DNA of 7,691 bases from the NCBI GenBank assembly GCA_030535715.1, contig JAUNRL010000046.1, positions 1 to 7,691 of the forward strand. The letters are read 5' to 3'. The position numbers and the translations under genes were made by a program. The notes under the pieces are model-generated. The model was not told the DNA's origin and searched no databases. It worked only from the letters and a program-made list of their open reading frames with translations. Below are positions 5,866 to 7,691 of this stretch, in pieces (position 1 is the first letter of the stretch; each line of letters starts with the position of its first letter). Origin of the DNA: Bacillota bacterium (GTDB taxonomy: Bacteria > Bacillota > Clostridia > Peptostreptococcales > Anaerovoracaceae).

Positions 5866-6804
5866 TTATTTCGCCGGCATCAGTTTCTTCACCGCGCAGA
5901 CGATGTCGGCGGCAGTCATACCATATTTTTCCAGCAGCTGGTTCGGCTTGCCGGACTCGCCGAAGATGTCCTGCTGACCCACCATGGCCATGGGGACCGG
6001 ACATCTGCGCACCAGAACGTGAGCCGCCGCATCGCCCAGCCCGCCGATGACGGAATGCTCTTCGGCGGTGACAATCCGTCCCGTTTCCTTCGCCGCCTTC
6101 ACGAGAATCTCCTCATCGATGGGTTTGATGGTGTGGATATCGATAATCCGGGCATCGATGCCTTCCTCCGCCAGGGTCTGCGCCGCCTCCCAGGCGGAAC
6201 TGACCATAATGCCGGTGGCGACGATGGTCACGTCGCTTCCATCCCGGACGAGATTGCCTTTGCTCAGAACAATGTCATCCTCTTCGCCGTAAAAGACGGG
6301 AACCGCCGCCCGGCCCAGCCGCACGTAGAAGGGGCCGTCCTTTTCCACCGCCTGGCGGATCAGCTTCTTCGCCGCCACCGCGTCGGAAGGGTTGACGACT
6401 GTCATGCCGGGAATGGTCCGCATGAGGGCAATGTCCTCGAAGGTCTGATGGCTGGCGCCGTCCTCACCCACGGTAATGCCCGAATGGGTCGCGCAGATCT
6501 TCACGTTGGCGCCGGTATAGCCGATGGCGTTACGGATGATCTCAAAGGCTCTTCCCGTGGCGAACATGGCGAAGGTGCTGGCGCAGACGATCTTGCCCGA
6601 CAGGGCCAGACCCGCCGCCTGCCCGTAAAGGTTCTGCTCGGCGATACCCATGTTGAAGAAGCGTTCGGGGAAGACCTTGCGGAACTCAGCCGTCTTGGTG
6701 GATCCGGACAGATCCGCGTCCATGACCACGAGGTCGGGGTACTCTTTTCCCAGCTGAGGCAGGATCTCTCCATAGGCCGCCCTGGTTGCTATCTTGTCTG
6801 CCAT
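5866..6804 (-). CDS. tktC: Transketolase, C-terminal subunit
   Basis: This 312-residue protein carries the pyrimidine-binding and C-terminal domains of a split thiamine-diphosphate transketolase of the non-oxidative pentose phosphate pathway. The pyrimidine domain (about 4-170) has DADLSGST (29-36), the catalytic glutamate Glu56 in NMGIAEQN (51-58) and GEDGASHQ (113-120). The C-terminal domain (about 187-309) has TAEEHSVIGGLG (246-257). Length is normal for split transketolases, and the partner is the adjoining gene. Its ATG overlaps the tktN stop by one base (TAATG), and GGGAGG lies about 9 nt upstream, so equal production of the two subunits is expected. Related 1-deoxyxylulose-5-phosphate synthase is a single fused chain, which argues against that identity. 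The ftsE gene follows after 21 nt. Confidence 0.93.
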   Translation of the reverse strand: MADKIATRAAYGEILPQLGKEYPDLVVMDADLSGSTKTAEFRKVFPERFFNMGIAEQNLYGQAAGLALSGKIVCASTFAMFATGRAFEIIRNAIGYTGANVKICATHSGITVGEDGASHQTFEDIALMRTIPGMTVVNPSDAVAAKKLIRQAVEKDGPFYVRLGRAAVPVFYGEEDDIVLSKGNLVRDGSDVTIVATGIMVSSAWEAAQTLAEEGIDARIIDIHTIKPIDEEILVKAAKETGRIVTAEEHSVIGGLGDAAAHVLVRRCPVPMAMVGQQDIFGESGKPNQLLEKYGMTAADIVCAVKKLMPAK

Positions 6805-7646
6805 TATGCCTGTCCTCCCTTCTCTTCCTCCGCCGGCTGCCGGAGATCCTCCAGCGCCCGGGCTGTCTGTTCATCGTCGGGCGCCTTGCCGTGCCAGCCG
6901 GCCTGATTTTCCATAAAGGAAACCCCTTTGCCCTTGACGGTTTCGGCAATGATAGCCGTAGGCCGGCCCTTGCACTCCCGCGCTTCGGCGAAGGCTCTGC
7001 GGATGTCGTCAAAGTCGTGACCGCTGATGCTGACCACGTTCCAGCCGAAGGCTTCAAACTTCTCGGCGATGGGCATGACGGTCATAACGTCGTCATTTTG
7101 GCCGTCGATCTGCAGGCCGTTGTGGTCCACGATAGCCACCAGGTTGTCCAGTTGATAATGCGCCGCCGACATGGCCGCCTCCCAGATCATGCCTTCCTGG
7201 ATTTCCCCGTCGCCGAGGAGCACATAGATCCTCCCCGGATCGCCGTCCAGCCGGTTGGCCAGCGCCATGCCGCCCGCCGCGCTGAATCCCTGTGCCAGGG
7301 ATCCGGTGGACATTTCGATGCCGGGAACGCAGTGCATGTTGGGATGGCCCTGGAACTTCGACCCCAGCTTCCGCAGACGCATCATGTCCTCCGGCGGGTA
7401 ATACCCGCGAACCGCCAGCGCGGCGTACTGAGCCGGACCGGCGTGGCCCTTGGACAGGATGAATTTGTCCCGCCCTTTTTTCTTCGGGTCGGACGGATCG
7501 ATGTTCATCTCCTCAAAATACAGCGCCGTCACGATGTCCGCGGCGGACAGAGATCCGCCGGGATGACCCGATCCGGCGGCGTGCAGGGCTTCGATCATCA
7601 GCACCCGCACCTGCCTTGCTTTTTCCTGCAGTTCCTTGTTGTTCAC
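6804..7646 (-). CDS. tktN: Transketolase, N-terminal subunit
   Basis: This 280-residue protein is the thiamine-pyrophosphate-binding half of the split transketolase, which transfers two-carbon ketol units between sugar phosphates in the cytoplasm. Motifs in order are GSGHPGG (25-31), SKGHAGPAQYA (65-75), GHP (100-102), MSTGSLAQG (112-120), and the cofactor motif that begins GDGEIQEG (145-152) and ends at Asn176 in DHNGLQIDG. Gly145-Asp146-Gly147 and Asn176 are the magnesium/diphosphate ligands. It needs the downstream subunit to complete the active site. The start is a GTG at 7646, supported by AAGGAG 7 nt upstream (7659-7654); no better ATG start precedes it in frame. The GTG overlaps a TGA in another frame as GTGA, possibly the end of an upstream gene. 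Confidence 0.93.
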   Translation of the reverse strand: MNNKELQEKARQVRVLMIEALHAAGSGHPGGSLSAADIVTALYFEEMNIDPSDPKKKGRDKFILSKGHAGPAQYAALAVRGYYPPEDMMRLRKLGSKFQGHPNMHCVPGIEMSTGSLAQGFSAAGGMALANRLDGDPGRIYVLLGDGEIQEGMIWEAAMSAAHYQLDNLVAIVDHNGLQIDGQNDDVMTVMPIAEKFEAFGWNVVSISGHDFDDIRRAFAEARECKGRPTAIIAETVKGKGVSFMENQAGWHGKAPDDEQTARALEDLRQPAEEEKGGQA

Positions 7647-7690
7647 CTTCGCTCTCCTTGTTTACTGTTCTCTGTCATCGGTCTGAATTC
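7643..7690 (-). CDS. Possible 3' end of an upstream gene, unidentified
   Basis: On the minus strand one frame is open from the window edge (EFRPMTENSKQGERR) to a TGA at 7645-7643 that overlaps the tktN start as GTGA. This 4-nt overlap resembles the coupling seen elsewhere in the cluster. A second frame, ending with TAA at 7662, is also open from the edge, so the true gene end cannot be decided. Only about 15 codons are visible and no family is recognisable. Confidence 0.25.
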   Translation of the reverse strand, partial: EFRPMTENSKQGERR

Positions 7691-7691
7691 G

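Noticed and set aside
7685..7690. EcoRI site GAATTC at the window edge, considered as a cloning or assembly junction
   Set aside because: A single six-base site occurs by chance and nothing around it looks like vector or a chimeric join.

Overview
The window reads as ordinary chromosomal DNA of a Bacillota organism, probably a moderately GC-rich member of Clostridia. Four things point there: a YerC/YecD TrpR-like regulator, a transketolase split into two subunits, an FtsE-FtsX-coiled-coil M23 hydrolase-CtpA cluster of Firmicute type, and strong AGGAGG-like ribosome binding sites. Genus and species cannot be named from the sequence alone.

Every gene is on the minus strand, so transcription runs from high to low coordinates. 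In transcription order: a possible 3' end of an unidentified gene at the right edge; the N-terminal (tktN) and C-terminal (tktC) transketolase subunits; ftsE and ftsX, an ABC-transporter-like division complex; an exported coiled-coil M23 peptidase of the PcsB/CwlO/EnvC type; a RecJ-type single-strand DNA exonuclease; and an S41 C-terminal processing peptidase. These seven reading frames are separated by 21 nt or less, or overlap by 1 to 29 nt. No room for a terminator exists between them, so a single polycistronic unit is likely. A 100-nt AT-rich gap follows the S41 gene. It holds a good sigma-A promoter that drives the last, truncated gene, yerC.

Functionally, FtsEX is expected to gate the M23 protein across the membrane: ATP hydrolysis by FtsE is passed through the FtsX extracellular domain to the coiled coil of the hydrolase, for septal peptidoglycan cleavage. 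The S41 peptidase would act on exported proteins in the same compartment. RecJ (DNA repair) and transketolase (pentose phosphate pathway) are metabolically unrelated passengers in the same transcription unit.

I see no mobile element, CRISPR array, RNA gene or clearly novel system. The points most worth a second look are the missing zinc-ligand histidine in the M23 domain (HLH changed to HLD), the repeat/palindrome cluster over the yerC promoter, the recJ insertion in the division cluster, and the altered ABC signature and C-terminal tail of FtsE.
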